NCBI RefSeq assembly: GCF_003205295.1
Contig: NZ_QJRP01000017.1
Coordinates: 56,050 to 120,049 of the forward strand
Length of the DNA stretch: 64,000 bases
Reading direction: 5' to 3'
Source: Pseudomonas mosselii
GTDB taxonomy: Bacteria > Pseudomonadota > Gammaproteobacteria > Pseudomonadales > Pseudomonadaceae
Shown here: positions 24,038 through 33,229 of the stretch, one piece after another
How positions within the stretch are numbered: the stretch's first letter is position 1
Layout: each line of letters opens with the position of its first letter
Position numbers and translations under genes: made by a program
Notes under the pieces: model-generated
Databases searched by the model: none
The model's input: only the letters and a program-made list of their open reading frames with translations
What the model was told of the DNA's origin: nothing

Positions 24038-25966
24038 ATGCGCAGCCGCCTGTTACAAATTGCTTCCTGCCTGCTGCTCACCGCCACCGCCGCGAGCGCC
24101 GCACAGGCCGTCGACCTCTCCCAGCAGCGTCAGTACTACGACGAGGCCAAGCGCGCCCTGGCCAAGGGCGACAAGGGCCCTTACCTGCGTTACGCGCAGG
24201 CGCTGCGCGACTATCCGCTCACGCCCTACCTCACCTACGACGAGCTGACCGCCCGCCTGAAGAGCGCCAGCAACGAGGAGATCGAGGGCTTCCTCAAGGC
24301 CCACGGCGACCTGCCCCAGGCCAACTGGATGAAGCTGCGCTGGTTGCGCTGGCTGGCCGAGCGCGGCGAGTGGAACACCTTCACCCGCTACTACGACCCC
24401 AAGCTCAACTTCACCGAACTGGACTGCCTCAACGGCCAGTACCAGCTCTCCCATGGCTTGCGCGCCGAAGGCTTCGCCACCGCCGACAAGCTGTGGAACG
24501 TCGGCAAGTCCCAGCCCACCGCCTGCGACACCCTGTTCGCGATGTGGGCCGCCGAGGGCCAGTTGACCGAGGCCAAGCGCTGGCAGCGCGCCAAGCTGGC
24601 GGCCCAGGCACGCAACTACGGCCTGGCCAGCAGCCTGGTCAAGACCCTCACCACCCTCGCCCCCCAGGGCAAGCTGCTGATCGACGTGGCGCAGAAGCCC
24701 GAGCTGCTCAACCAGCCGTCGCGCTTCACCCCCGTCAACGAGGCCATGTCCGACGTGGTCAGCCTTGGCCTGCGCCGCCTTGCCCGCCAGGACCCCGAGC
24801 AGGCCATGGCGCTGCTCGACGACTACGCCCAGCGCATGCACTTCTCCCGTGACGAGAAGGTCGCCATCGCCCGCGAGATCGGCCTGACCCTGGCCCGACG
24901 CTACGACCCGCGCGCGCTCGACCTGATGACCCGCTACGACCCCGAGCTGCGCGACAACACCGTCAGCGAATGGCGCCTGCGCCTGCTGCTGCGCCTGGGC
25001 CGCTGGGAAGACGCCTACGAGCTGACCAAGCGCCTGCCCCAGGACCTGGCCAGCAGCAACCGCTGGAAGTACTGGCAGGCGCGCAGCCTGGAACTGGCCC
25101 AGCCGAACAACCCGCAGGTCCCTGTGCTGTACAAGACCGTCGCCCGCGAACGCGACTTCTACGGCTTCCTCGCCGCTGACCGGGCGCAGACGCCCTACCA
25201 GCTGAACAACAAGCCGCTGGCGCTCAGCCAGGCGGTGATCAACAAGGTCCGCAACACCCCGGGCGTGCGTCGCGCCCTGGAGTTCCATGCCCGCGGCCAG
25301 ATCGTCGAGGGCCGCCGCGAGTGGTATCACGTCAGCCGCCACTTCAACCGTGACGAGATGGTCGCACAGGCCCGCCTGGCCTACGACATGCGCTGGTACT
25401 TCCCGGCGATCCGCACCATCAGCCAGGCCCAGTACTGGGACGACCTGGACATCCGCTTCCCCATGGCCCACCGCGACACCCTGGTGCGCGAAGCCAAGGT
25501 CCGCGGCCTGCATTCGAGCTGGGTATTCGCCATCACCCGCCAGGAGAGCGCCTTCATGGAAGACGCCCGCTCCAGCGTCGGTGCCAGCGGCCTGATGCAG
25601 TTGATGCCGGGCACCGCCAAGGAGACCGCGCGCAAATTCAGCATCCCGCTGGCCTCGCCAGCCCAGGTGTTCAACCCGGACAAGAACATCCAGCTCGGCG
25701 CCGCCTACCTGAGCCAGGTGCACAGCCAGTTCAACGGCAACCGCGTGCTGGCCTCGGCCGCCTACAACGCCGGCCCCGGGCGCGTGCGCCAGTGGCTCAA
25801 GGGCGCCAAGCACCTGAGCTTCGATGTATGGGTCGAGTCGATTCCGTTCGACGAGACGCGCCAGTACGTACAGAACGTGCTGTCGTATTCGGTCATCTAC
25901 GGGCAGAAGCTCAATTCACCGCAGCCGCTGGTGGATTGGCATGAGCGGTATTTCGACGATATGTGA
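24038..25966 (+). CDS. slt: Soluble lytic murein transglycosylase Slt
   Basis: 642 residues, the Slt70 length. A signal peptide (about 1-22) is followed by a long alpha-helical superhelix (U and L domains) and the C-terminal catalytic domain with the Glu in ITRQESAF, GASGLMQLMPGTA and AYNAGPGRVRQWL. It cuts glycan strands in the periplasm to give anhydro-muropeptides, the substrates later processed by NagZ (also in this window). The start at 24038 puts the signal peptide correctly; upstream in-frame ATGs would give a longer leader. Confidence 0.96.
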   Translation: MRSRLLQIASCLLLTATAASAAQAVDLSQQRQYYDEAKRALAKGDKGPYLRYAQALRDYPLTPYLTYDELTARLKSASNEEIEGFLKAHGDLPQANWMKLRWLRWLAERGEWNTFTRYYDPKLNFTELDCLNGQYQLSHGLRAEGFATADKLWNVGKSQPTACDTLFAMWAAEGQLTEAKRWQRAKLAAQARNYGLASSLVKTLTTLAPQGKLLIDVAQKPELLNQPSRFTPVNEAMSDVVSLGLRRLARQDPEQAMALLDDYAQRMHFSRDEKVAIAREIGLTLARRYDPRALDLMTRYDPELRDNTVSEWRLRLLLRLGRWEDAYELTKRLPQDLASSNRWKYWQARSLELAQPNNPQVPVLYKTVARERDFYGFLAADRAQTPYQLNNKPLALSQAVINKVRNTPGVRRALEFHARGQIVEGRREWYHVSRHFNRDEMVAQARLAYDMRWYFPAIRTISQAQYWDDLDIRFPMAHRDTLVREAKVRGLHSSWVFAITRQESAFMEDARSSVGASGLMQLMPGTAKETARKFSIPLASPAQVFNPDKNIQLGAAYLSQVHSQFNGNRVLASAAYNAGPGRVRQWLKGAKHLSFDVWVESIPFDETRQYVQNVLSYSVIYGQKLNSPQPLVDWHERYFDDM

Positions 25967-25975
25967 TCGGACCCT

Positions 25976-26028
25976 ATCGCGGGGCAAGCCCGCTCCCACG
26001 GTGTGTGGGAGCGGGCTTGCCCCGCGAT
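25976..26028. repeat. REP-type inverted repeat pair (class C)
   Basis: Arms ATCGCGGGGCAAGCCCGCTC and the inverse, very close together (about 13 nt loop), between the convergent slt and MOSC genes. It may also serve as a two-way terminator. Confidence 0.85.
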
Positions 26029-26032
26029 GGCA

Positions 26033-26836
26033 CTATTCGAGGACCTGGACGGCCATACCCACCTTAAGCTCCCCCTCGCCATCCACCGCCAGGTTCTGGC
26101 CGAACAGCACATCCCCTTCCCTCTCGCGAAACGTCTTGAGCGTGGTCAACGGCTCACGGTCCGGGCTGCGCTCGCCGGTGGCAGGATCGAGGGTAGTGAG
26201 GATGCAGCGCACGCTCGGCTTGAGCACGCGAAAGGTCATGTCGCCAATGCGGATGCGCTTCCAGCGGTCTTCGGCGAACGCCTCGGCACCTTCGACCACC
26301 AGGTTCGGGCGAAAACGCAGCATCTCCATGGGGCGCCCCACCCGACGGCTCAGCTCATCCAGCGAGGCCTGGCCGATCAGCAGCAGCGCAAAACCATCGG
26401 GAAAGGCTGCCCGGTCACTGTTCAGGCCGTAGCCGCTAGGCAGGTAGCGGGCCCGCTGCTCCGGGCAATACACCAGCCTGACCGCCTTGCCCAGCAGCTC
26501 GCTGAGCCAGGCCGCGGCGGCATCGCCGGCATCGGGCACGCGCAAGGAGTCGCGCCAGATGGTGACGCCGCGCAGGGCGTCGTCGGCTGGCGGCACCGGC
26601 ACTTCCAGCGGTGCCTGCCCCGGCGCCTGGAGCAGCAGCTGGCCCTGCTCGCCGTAGTCGGCACCGATCTGCCCCAGTCGGGGCCAGGCGCGCTGGGTCA
26701 GGAAACGGCCGTTCTCTTCCTCCACCACCAGCCAGCGCCGATCACCGTCCAGGCCCAGATTGCCGACCGAGGACGCTTGCAGGCCCTGGGCCTGCCCCGA
26801 TTTCACCGGGTATCGATACAACGCACTCAGAAACAT
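26033..26836 (-). CDS. MOSC domain protein (YcbX-like)
   Basis: 267 residues. An N-terminal MOSC beta-barrel (LYRYPVKSGQAQGL...LGLDGDRRWLVV) is followed by the MOSC domain with the candidate molybdenum-ligand Cys in KPSVRCILTTLDPATGE and QNLAVDGEG near the end. YcbX works with molybdenum cofactor in N-hydroxylated base detoxification in E. coli; this protein lacks the C-terminal ferredoxin domain of E. coli YcbX. The moaB-moeA genes for the cofactor lie 8 kb away. Confidence 0.87.
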   Translation of the reverse strand: MFLSALYRYPVKSGQAQGLQASSVGNLGLDGDRRWLVVEEENGRFLTQRAWPRLGQIGADYGEQGQLLLQAPGQAPLEVPVPPADDALRGVTIWRDSLRVPDAGDAAAAWLSELLGKAVRLVYCPEQRARYLPSGYGLNSDRAAFPDGFALLLIGQASLDELSRRVGRPMEMLRFRPNLVVEGAEAFAEDRWKRIRIGDMTFRVLKPSVRCILTTLDPATGERSPDREPLTTLKTFREREGDVLFGQNLAVDGEGELKVGMAVQVLE

Positions 26837-26870
26837 CCCTGCTCACCCGCTTTCCATGGAAAAACCAAGC

Positions 26871-27806
26871 TTACACCTGAGCCTGATCCATGTTCAGACG
26901 CTGACGCACCACATCCACCAGGCGGTCGGGCTGGAACTTGGACAGGAAGTTGTCGCAACCGACCTTCTTGACCATCGATTCGTTGAAACTGCCCGACAGC
27001 GAGGTGTGCAGCACCACGTAGAGGCCACGCAGGCGCGGGTCGCTGCGGATCTCGGTGGTCAGCCGGTAGCCATCCATCTCAGGCATTTCGGCGTCAGTGA
27101 AGATCATCAGCAGCTTTTCGCAGACATTCTCCCCGGCGTCGGCCCAACCCTTGAGCAGGCGCAGGGCCTTGAGGCCGTCACTGGCCACGTGCAGCTTCAC
27201 CCCCAGTTGCGACAGGGTGTCGCGCAACTGCGCCAGGGCCACGCTGGAGTCGTCCACCAGCAGCACTTCGCGGCCACGCGCGCGGGCCAGCACCGGGTCT
27301 TCCAGCTTGTCGCGGGACACCTTGGCGCTGTACGGCACGATCTCGGCCAGCACCTTCTCCACGTCGATGACCTCAACCAGCTTCTCGTCGACCTTGGTGA
27401 TCGCCGTGAGGTAGTGTTGGCGACCGGCGCTGGCCGGTGGCGGCATGATGGCTTCCCAGTTCATGTTGACGATACGATCAACGCCGCCCACCAGGAACGC
27501 CTGCACCGAGCGGTTGTACTCGGTAACGATGATGGTGCTGTCCGGCCCGGGCTGCAGCGGGCGCATGCCGATCGCCTGGGACAGGTCGATCACCGGCAGC
27601 GTCTGGCCACGCAGGTTGACCACGCCGCAGACGAAGGAATGGCGCTGCGGCATGAGGGTCAGCTTGGGCAGTTGCAGCACCTCCTGGACCTTGAACACGT
27701 TGATGGCGAACAACTGTCGGCCGGCCAGGCGGAACATGAGGATTTCCAGGCGGTTCTCACCCACCAGTTGCGTGCGTTGGTCTACCGTGTCGAGAATGCC
27801 AGCCAT
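26871..27806 (-). CDS. cheV: Chemotaxis coupling protein CheV
   Basis: 311 residues. An N-terminal CheW-like domain (about 10-155: VNLRGQTLPVIDLSQAIG) couples receptors to CheA. The C-terminal receiver (about 180-300: VLLVDDSSVALAQL, phospho-acceptor in IFTDAEMPEMDG) lets phosphorylation tune signalling. A sigma-28 type promoter is visible about 50 nt upstream, in keeping with flagellar/chemotaxis control. Confidence 0.95.
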   Translation of the reverse strand: MAGILDTVDQRTQLVGENRLEILMFRLAGRQLFAINVFKVQEVLQLPKLTLMPQRHSFVCGVVNLRGQTLPVIDLSQAIGMRPLQPGPDSTIIVTEYNRSVQAFLVGGVDRIVNMNWEAIMPPPASAGRQHYLTAITKVDEKLVEVIDVEKVLAEIVPYSAKVSRDKLEDPVLARARGREVLLVDDSSVALAQLRDTLSQLGVKLHVASDGLKALRLLKGWADAGENVCEKLLMIFTDAEMPEMDGYRLTTEIRSDPRLRGLYVVLHTSLSGSFNESMVKKVGCDNFLSKFQPDRLVDVVRQRLNMDQAQV

Positions 27807-27854
27807 TGGAAAGCCCCCAGGCGTGAGTCGGTAAAAAATGAATGCATCCCCCTG

Positions 27855-27880
27855 TATCGGCGGATGCGCGCGCAGCTTGA
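27855..27880 (-). promoter_or_regulatory. Candidate FliA (sigma-28) promoter of cheV
   Basis: On the minus strand, TCAAG, 14 nt, then GCCGATA. This matches the flagellar sigma-28 pattern (-35 TCAAG/TAAAG, -10 GCCGATA) with the correct spacing. It ends about 49 nt before the cheV start codon. Confidence 0.7.
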
Positions 27881-28142
27881 CCCCTTATGGAAAAAGCCAC
27901 GCCGGGTGATTGATATCACTTTACCATCATGCTTTACTGCTGCCACATCCCGCTGCAGCCGTCGCTCGCAACGAACGACCCGCCTGAATCCTCATCAGGG
28001 AATCCCCTAGTAGCAATCGGGTGCAACCTGATGTTCGCAATATCCATTAGCCATTAATGTGACGCCATTCTCACTGCATGAACGGAGTCAGGCTTTTGCG
28101 AGCGATCATCTTGGTACGGCCAATCCCTGACGACGGGGCGCC

Positions 28143-28646
28143 ATGATGGATAGCACACCATTGCACAACGCCGCCGTGGCGGCCTTCCTGCAGGATGCAC
28201 AGGTCCTGCTGGCCAGGTCCCAGGAATGCCTGCAGCACCTGGAACTGATCGCCAACGACCCGGACGCCTGCCACAGTCTCACCACGGCACTTGATACCCT
28301 GGCCCGCCGTGCCGACGCGCTCGGCCTGCTCGAGGTCGCCCACTATGCGTTCGCCTTGCAAAAGCTGCTCGCGCCCACCTGTGCCCAGCAGCACCTGCAC
28401 GGCAGCAGCCTGCCCGCACTGGACGCCTGCCTGACCCTGCTCGACTGGCAACTGGAACTGCTGGACCCGCAGACCGGCCAGCTAGGCATGGACACCGACG
28501 AACAACGGCTGCTGCTGGGCGAACTGGCCACCTCCCTGGGCCAGCCGTCCACGCAGCTGTGCGCGGACTGCCAGCAGACAGGGGTGTACTGCGCCCACCC
28601 TCATACGGCAAGCACCGGCATCGACTCGCCCGACCGGCAACATTAA
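28143..28646 (+). CDS. HPt-like hypothetical protein lacking the phospho-His
   Basis: 167 residues. I do not recognise a named family. The middle, LDTLARRADALGLLEVAHYAFALQKLL, aligns by eye with the HPt helix pattern HxLKGxAxxLGLxxLxxxAxxLExLL. The position of the phosphorylated His is Asp51, and the KG is AR. The remainder is Leu-rich helix, then a polar tail with paired Cys (CADCQQTGVYC). It has two adjacent start codons (28143, 28146) with a weak ribosome site. It is divergent from cheV, which suggests a link to chemotaxis signalling, but that is inference. Confidence 0.7.
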   Translation: MMDSTPLHNAAVAAFLQDAQVLLARSQECLQHLELIANDPDACHSLTTALDTLARRADALGLLEVAHYAFALQKLLAPTCAQQHLHGSSLPALDACLTLLDWQLELLDPQTGQLGMDTDEQRLLLGELATSLGQPSTQLCADCQQTGVYCAHPHTASTGIDSPDRQH

Positions 28647-29024
28647 ATGCAGCCAACTGAGTCACAACTAAGGTCGGCTCAGGATGAAACTTGCAAAGTT
28701 GGACAAGTTTTTCCAAATGTTTTTGCGAAGCGGGATTATTAGTTGCCCTGTGCGCACTGGAAACATCATTTAATAATGGCACTCTGCTAGCCAAGCCCTC
28801 GACCGCCAGGCCCGCCACAGCCCGGAAAATACGAGGTTTCAAGCAGTTATCCCCCCGCGACCAAATTCAATCAAAGTGATAACATGCGCCCACTCGAACA
28901 TGCGCGCCCAGGTTATCGGGCGATTGGATCCGCATTCCGCACTTGATTGCAAGCGGGGCGGTAAAACCCCTGGTCAGACGTGTGCAATGCCCCTAACCGC
29001 TATAATTCAGTGGCTTCCCTATCT
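28647..29024. other. Non-coding region before the sensor kinase
   Basis: About 380 nt without a convincing gene; parts (28690-28790) are AT-richer than the flanks. A perfect -10 hexamer TATAAT stands at 29001-29006, 19 nt before the chosen kinase ATG, but no good -35 is visible at 16-18 nt. A GTG at 28980 opens the same frame upstream of that hexamer. Confidence 0.5.
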
Positions 29025-29921
29025 ATGCTCCCACGCTTGAAGTTTCTCCAGCGTTGCCGCTCCAGCGTTGCCCTGCTGCGCTGGACGACCGCGCTGCTGT
29101 GCGTTGCATCGCTGGCGGCGAACCTGGTGGTATACCTGAGCACCCAGCCGCTGTCGGCCAGCCTGCTGCTGCTGCAACTGCTGGCGATGCTCGGCGTCGG
29201 CTGGCACCTGCGCCACTGGGCGCGTTCGATCAGCCTGCGCCCGGCGGAACTGGCCACGCGCATGCTCAAGGTGCAGGAGAGCGAGCGCCAGCGCCTGAGT
29301 CGCGAGCTGCACGACGATATCGGCCAGCTGCTGACCGCCGCCAAGCTGCAGGTCGACTGGCTGCAACGCCGGGTACCGGCCGAGCTGCAGGAGCACTGCA
29401 GCACCCTGCGCAGCACCCTGGACCTGACCCTGAGCAACGTGCGCGACGTTTCCACCATTCTCAACCCGCGCCAGCTGGCCAGCCTGGGCCTGGAGGCGAG
29501 CCTGCGCGCGCATCTGCTGCGCACCCTGGAAAACACCGAGGTGCACTGGAGCCTGGAATGCAAGCAGCGCCTGGGCGGCATCAGCGAAGAGGTGGCCATG
29601 GCCGCCTTCCGCATCACCCAGGAGGCGGTCACCAACATGTTGCGCCATGCCGGTGCCCGCAACCTGGTGGTTCGCCTGCAACGCACCTCGGCCGGCCTTG
29701 CCCTGTCGATCCACGACGACGGCGGCGGCTTCGTGCCAGCCCAGTCCCCCGCGGATTACGGCCAGCGCGGCATGGCCGGCATGCAGGAGCGGGTGACCGC
29801 CCTGCGAGGCAGCCTGACCATCACCAGCCAGCCCGGCCAAGGCACCCAGATCGAAGCCCTCTTTCCATGGCCACCCCGCAGCCAAGAACGCGCCAGGACC
29901 CCTGCCCCCGATGACCTGTAG
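29025..29921 (+). CDS. NarL-type sensor histidine kinase (HisKA_3)
   Basis: 298 residues from the ATG at 29025. Two hydrophobic segments (about 15-38 and 45-62) anchor it in the inner membrane with almost no periplasmic loop. The dimerisation box RLSRELHDDIGQLL carries His96, and the ATPase has NMLRHAGA and DDGGGF...GQRGMAGM. No separate sensor domain is visible, so the input is probably membrane-linked. The start is uncertain: GTG 28980 would add 15 residues. The last 11 nt overlap the regulator gene, implying coupled translation. Confidence 0.88.
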   Translation: MLPRLKFLQRCRSSVALLRWTTALLCVASLAANLVVYLSTQPLSASLLLLQLLAMLGVGWHLRHWARSISLRPAELATRMLKVQESERQRLSRELHDDIGQLLTAAKLQVDWLQRRVPAELQEHCSTLRSTLDLTLSNVRDVSTILNPRQLASLGLEASLRAHLLRTLENTEVHWSLECKQRLGGISEEVAMAAFRITQEAVTNMLRHAGARNLVVRLQRTSAGLALSIHDDGGGFVPAQSPADYGQRGMAGMQERVTALRGSLTITSQPGQGTQIEALFPWPPRSQERARTPAPDDL

Positions 29922-30570
29922 ATTACTGCTGGTGGACGACCACTCCCTGATCCGCGCAGGCGTCAGGGCACTGGTATCGGACATCCCCGGTTACACCGTG
30001 ATCGGCGAGGCCGACGACGGCGGCCAACTTCTGGACCACGTCCTGCGCCTGGCGCCGGACATCGTCCTGCTGGACATTTCCATGCGTTCGACCAGCGGCC
30101 TGGACGCGCTGACGCAATTGCGCGCAAACGGTTGCACCTGCAAGGTCCTGATCCTGTCGATGCACACCGACCCGGAAATGATCATGCGCGCCCTGGAAAG
30201 CGGCGCCCACGGCTACCTGCTCAAGGACACCACGGCCACCGAGCTGGAACAGGCGCTCACTGCGCTGTGCAACGACGAACGCTACCTCAGCCCGGCCATC
30301 GCCCACACCGTCATCAACCAGGCCCTGCTACGCGCGCAGAACGGCCGCCAGCCGAGCAGCGAAGGTCATAACCTGACGGGGCGTCAGCTGGAGATCCTGC
30401 GCCTGATCGTGCGCGGCAAGTCGACCCGGGAGATCGCCGCCGGCCTGGGCCTGTCGATCAAGACCGTGGAGACCCACCGCTCGCAGATCATGAAGCGCCT
30501 GCAGATCTACGACGTGGCAGGGCTGGTGCTGTTCGCCGTGCGCGAGAAGATCATCAGCCTGGACGACTGA
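29911..30570 (+). CDS. NarL/FixJ-family response regulator
   Basis: 219 residues. The receiver has its phospho-acceptor at Asp55 (IVLLDISM). The LuxR-type helix-turn-helix is near the C-terminus (LTGRQLEILRLIVRGKSTREIAAGLGLS...TVETHRSQIMKRL). It is encoded 11 nt inside the end of the kinase gene and is its evident partner. Its target genes cannot be read from the sequence. Confidence 0.93.
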   Translation: MTCRLLLVDDHSLIRAGVRALVSDIPGYTVIGEADDGGQLLDHVLRLAPDIVLLDISMRSTSGLDALTQLRANGCTCKVLILSMHTDPEMIMRALESGAHGYLLKDTTATELEQALTALCNDERYLSPAIAHTVINQALLRAQNGRQPSSEGHNLTGRQLEILRLIVRGKSTREIAAGLGLSIKTVETHRSQIMKRLQIYDVAGLVLFAVREKIISLDD

Positions 30571-31441
30571 GCAGCGGCGAGTCCGTCGGCAGGTGCATGC
30601 GCAACGCCTGCGCCACGGCCTCGAAGCGCAGGCTGGCGGCTTGCAGTGGCTCGCCGTCAAGGTTCATGTCCAGCCCCTGGGCGCCCTTGATTTCCACCCA
30701 CGGCAGCCGCGCGCGGACAAACAGGCCGTCGCCGGCCAACAGGTCGCGCAGGGCGCCGGCAATCTCCTGTGGCGCAGGCAGGATGCCGATGTCCAGCAGG
30801 CCATCGTCCACCGTCGCCTCCGGGCACAGCACGTGCCCGCCGCCGGCCTGGCGGCCGTTGCCGATGCCCAGCGCCAGTAACTGACCCTGCCACTGGAAGC
30901 CTGGTCCCTGCAGTTCCACCGAGGCGGCCTGTAGCTCGCTGAAGCGCGACAGGCCGGTGAACAGGTAGGCCGCCGCGCCCAGCACCTTCTTCAGGTCTTC
31001 CGAGGTATTGGCCGTGACCTGACTGCCGAAACCACCGGTGGCCATGTTCAGGAACAACTGGTCACCCACCCGCCCCAGGTCGATCGGCCGCGCCGGCACC
31101 TCCAGCAGGTCGAGCGCCGCCTGTGGCTCGAGGGGCACGCCGGCCGCCTTGGCGAAATCGTTGGCAGTGCCCAGCGGTAACAGCGCCAGGCTGGCCTGGG
31201 TGGCGGCCAGGCCCATGGCTTCGGCCACATCACGCAACGTGCCATCGCCACCCCCGGCCACCACCTGGGCATAACCCGCCACCAGCGCCTCGCCGACCAG
31301 GCGCTGGGCATCACCGCCCTCCCAGGTCAGTCGCACATCCAGGGTCCAGCCCCGCTCGCGCAACTGGCCCACCGCGGCTCGCACCTCTTCGTTGCCAGCC
31401 TGTTTGCCATGCAGGATCAACAGTGCCTTGCGCTCGCTCAT
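30554..31441 (-). CDS. yegS: Lipid kinase YegS
   Basis: 295 residues, diacylglycerol-kinase catalytic fold. It has the nucleotide-binding motif VVAGGGDGTLRDVAEAM and LPLGTANDFAKAAGVP. YegS phosphorylates lipids such as phosphatidylglycerol in vitro; the physiological role is unclear. The start at 31441 has GGGGAG 6 nt upstream. Its 3' end overlaps the convergent response regulator gene by 17 nt. Confidence 0.93.
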   Translation of the reverse strand: MSERKALLILHGKQAGNEEVRAAVGQLRERGWTLDVRLTWEGGDAQRLVGEALVAGYAQVVAGGGDGTLRDVAEAMGLAATQASLALLPLGTANDFAKAAGVPLEPQAALDLLEVPARPIDLGRVGDQLFLNMATGGFGSQVTANTSEDLKKVLGAAAYLFTGLSRFSELQAASVELQGPGFQWQGQLLALGIGNGRQAGGGHVLCPEATVDDGLLDIGILPAPQEIAGALRDLLAGDGLFVRARLPWVEIKGAQGLDMNLDGEPLQAASLRFEAVAQALRMHLPTDSPLLSRPG

Positions 31442-31708
31442 GCTGTTCTCCCCGAAAAGAAATGCCCTACCGCAATCTCGACCACTGCAACGAGCAGATT
31501 GCTCCCTGCAACGCCGAAAAACCGCCGCTTCACACAAATGCCATTGAAAGCCGGACGCCACAGGTGCATCATCTGACAAATATTTGGCCATAACGGACGA
31601 AGCCGACTCGAAAAGTCATTTTATTGACTTTGCGCCGCCAGACGCCTGACAGGTCGTGATTTCCTTGCATTGCGCTGCCCCCCGGCGCCCTGATACGAGG
31701 CTGTGACT

Positions 31709-33166
31709 ATGAGCGTTCTGATTCCCTGCATCATCGCTGGCGGCGCCGGCACCCGATTGTGGCCGGTCTCCCGCGAGGCCATGCCCAAGCCCTTCATGCG
31801 CCTGCCCGATGGCATGAGCCTGCTGCAGAAGACCTTTACCCGCGCCAGCGCCCTGCCCGGCGTCGAACGGGTGCTCACGGTGACCAACCGCGAAGTGGTA
31901 TTCCGTACCCAGGACGAGTATCGCCAGGTCGGCACCCAACGCGTCACCCTCGACTTCATCCTTGAACCGTTCGGTCGCAACACCGCCCCCGCCATCGCCG
32001 CAGCAGCACTGCACTGCGCCCGCCTGCACGGCGAGGACAGCCTGTTGCTGGTACTGCCCGCCGATCACCTGATCCAGGACCAGGGTGCCTTCGAGGCGGC
32101 CGTCCAGCAGGCCATGGACCTGGCCGGGCAAGGCTGGCTGACCACCTTTGGCCTGTTGCCGACCCGCGCCGAGACCGGCTTCGGCTACATCGAACAGGGT
32201 GAAGCGCTCGGCGACGACGGCTACCGGGTCGCGCGCTTCGTCGAAAAGCCCGACGCCGACACCGCCCAGGCGTACCTGGACGGCGGCCGGCACTTGTGGA
32301 ACGCCGGCATGTTCTGCCTGCGCGCGGGCACTGTGCTGCAGGAGCTGCAGGCCCATGCCCCCGAGGTACTGCACAACGTGACCCACTGCCTGGCGCAGAG
32401 CCAGTTCAAGGAGGGGACGTGCGGCCAGCAGGTGGAACTCGACGCCCACAGTTTTGCGCTGGCCCCCGATATCTCCATCGACTACGCCCTCATGCAGCCC
32501 TCCACCCAGGTGGCCGTGGTGCCCTGCGCCATCGGCTGGAGCGATATCGGCAGTTGGGAAGCGGTGCGCGAGCTGCGCCCGGCCGACAGCCAGGGCAACT
32601 ACTGCAACGGCGAAACCGTGCTGCATGACGTAAGCAACTGCTACATCGACTCGCCCCGGCGACTGGTGGGCGCGGTGGGGCTGGACAACCTGATCGTCAT
32701 CGACACCCCCGACGCCTTGCTGATCGCCGATGCCGCGCGCAGCCAGGAGGTCAAGGTGATCGCCCAGCAGCTCAAGCACCAGGGCCACGACGCCTACCGC
32801 CTGCACCGCACCGTGACCCGCCCCTGGGGCCTGTACACCGTGCTCGAGGAAGGGCCGCGATTCAAGATCAAGCGCATCATGGTGCGCCCCGGCGAATCGC
32901 TGTCACTGCAGATGCACCATCACCGCAGCGAGCACTGGATCGTGGTCAGCGGCATGGCCTGCGTGACCAACGGTGAAGAGGAGTTTCTGCTCGACACCAA
33001 CGAGTCGACCTTCATCAAGCCCGGACGCAGCCACCGCCTGACCAACCCCGGCGTCATCGACCTGGTGATGATCGAGGTGCAAAGCGGCGAATACCTGGGC
33101 GAAGACGACATCGTACGCTTTACTGATATCTATGGACGCGCCCCGGCAGCAGCAGCACCTGCTTGA
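31709..33166 (+). CDS. manC: Mannose-1-phosphate guanylyltransferase / mannose-6-phosphate isomerase
   Basis: 485 residues, bifunctional. The N-terminal nucleotidyltransferase (IIAGGAGTRLWPVSREAMPKPF) makes GDP-mannose. The C-terminal type II phosphomannose isomerase cupin (about 350-480: RPWGLYTVLEEGPRFKIKRI...MHHHRSEHWIVVSG) makes mannose-6-phosphate. The ATG at 31709 has GAGG 8 nt upstream. It is followed at 63 nt by a glycosyltransferase, so the pair may feed a mannose-containing surface sugar. No other polysaccharide genes are nearby. Whether it serves alginate, Psl-like or LPS synthesis cannot be told. Confidence 0.93.
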   Translation: MSVLIPCIIAGGAGTRLWPVSREAMPKPFMRLPDGMSLLQKTFTRASALPGVERVLTVTNREVVFRTQDEYRQVGTQRVTLDFILEPFGRNTAPAIAAAALHCARLHGEDSLLLVLPADHLIQDQGAFEAAVQQAMDLAGQGWLTTFGLLPTRAETGFGYIEQGEALGDDGYRVARFVEKPDADTAQAYLDGGRHLWNAGMFCLRAGTVLQELQAHAPEVLHNVTHCLAQSQFKEGTCGQQVELDAHSFALAPDISIDYALMQPSTQVAVVPCAIGWSDIGSWEAVRELRPADSQGNYCNGETVLHDVSNCYIDSPRRLVGAVGLDNLIVIDTPDALLIADAARSQEVKVIAQQLKHQGHDAYRLHRTVTRPWGLYTVLEEGPRFKIKRIMVRPGESLSLQMHHHRSEHWIVVSGMACVTNGEEEFLLDTNESTFIKPGRSHRLTNPGVIDLVMIEVQSGEYLGEDDIVRFTDIYGRAPAAAAPA

Positions 33167-33229
33167 CTGCCAGAGGGCGCGTTTTGCCATCCAGGGCCGA
33201 CACCCGGCCAACCGCGAGGATTCGGGCTC

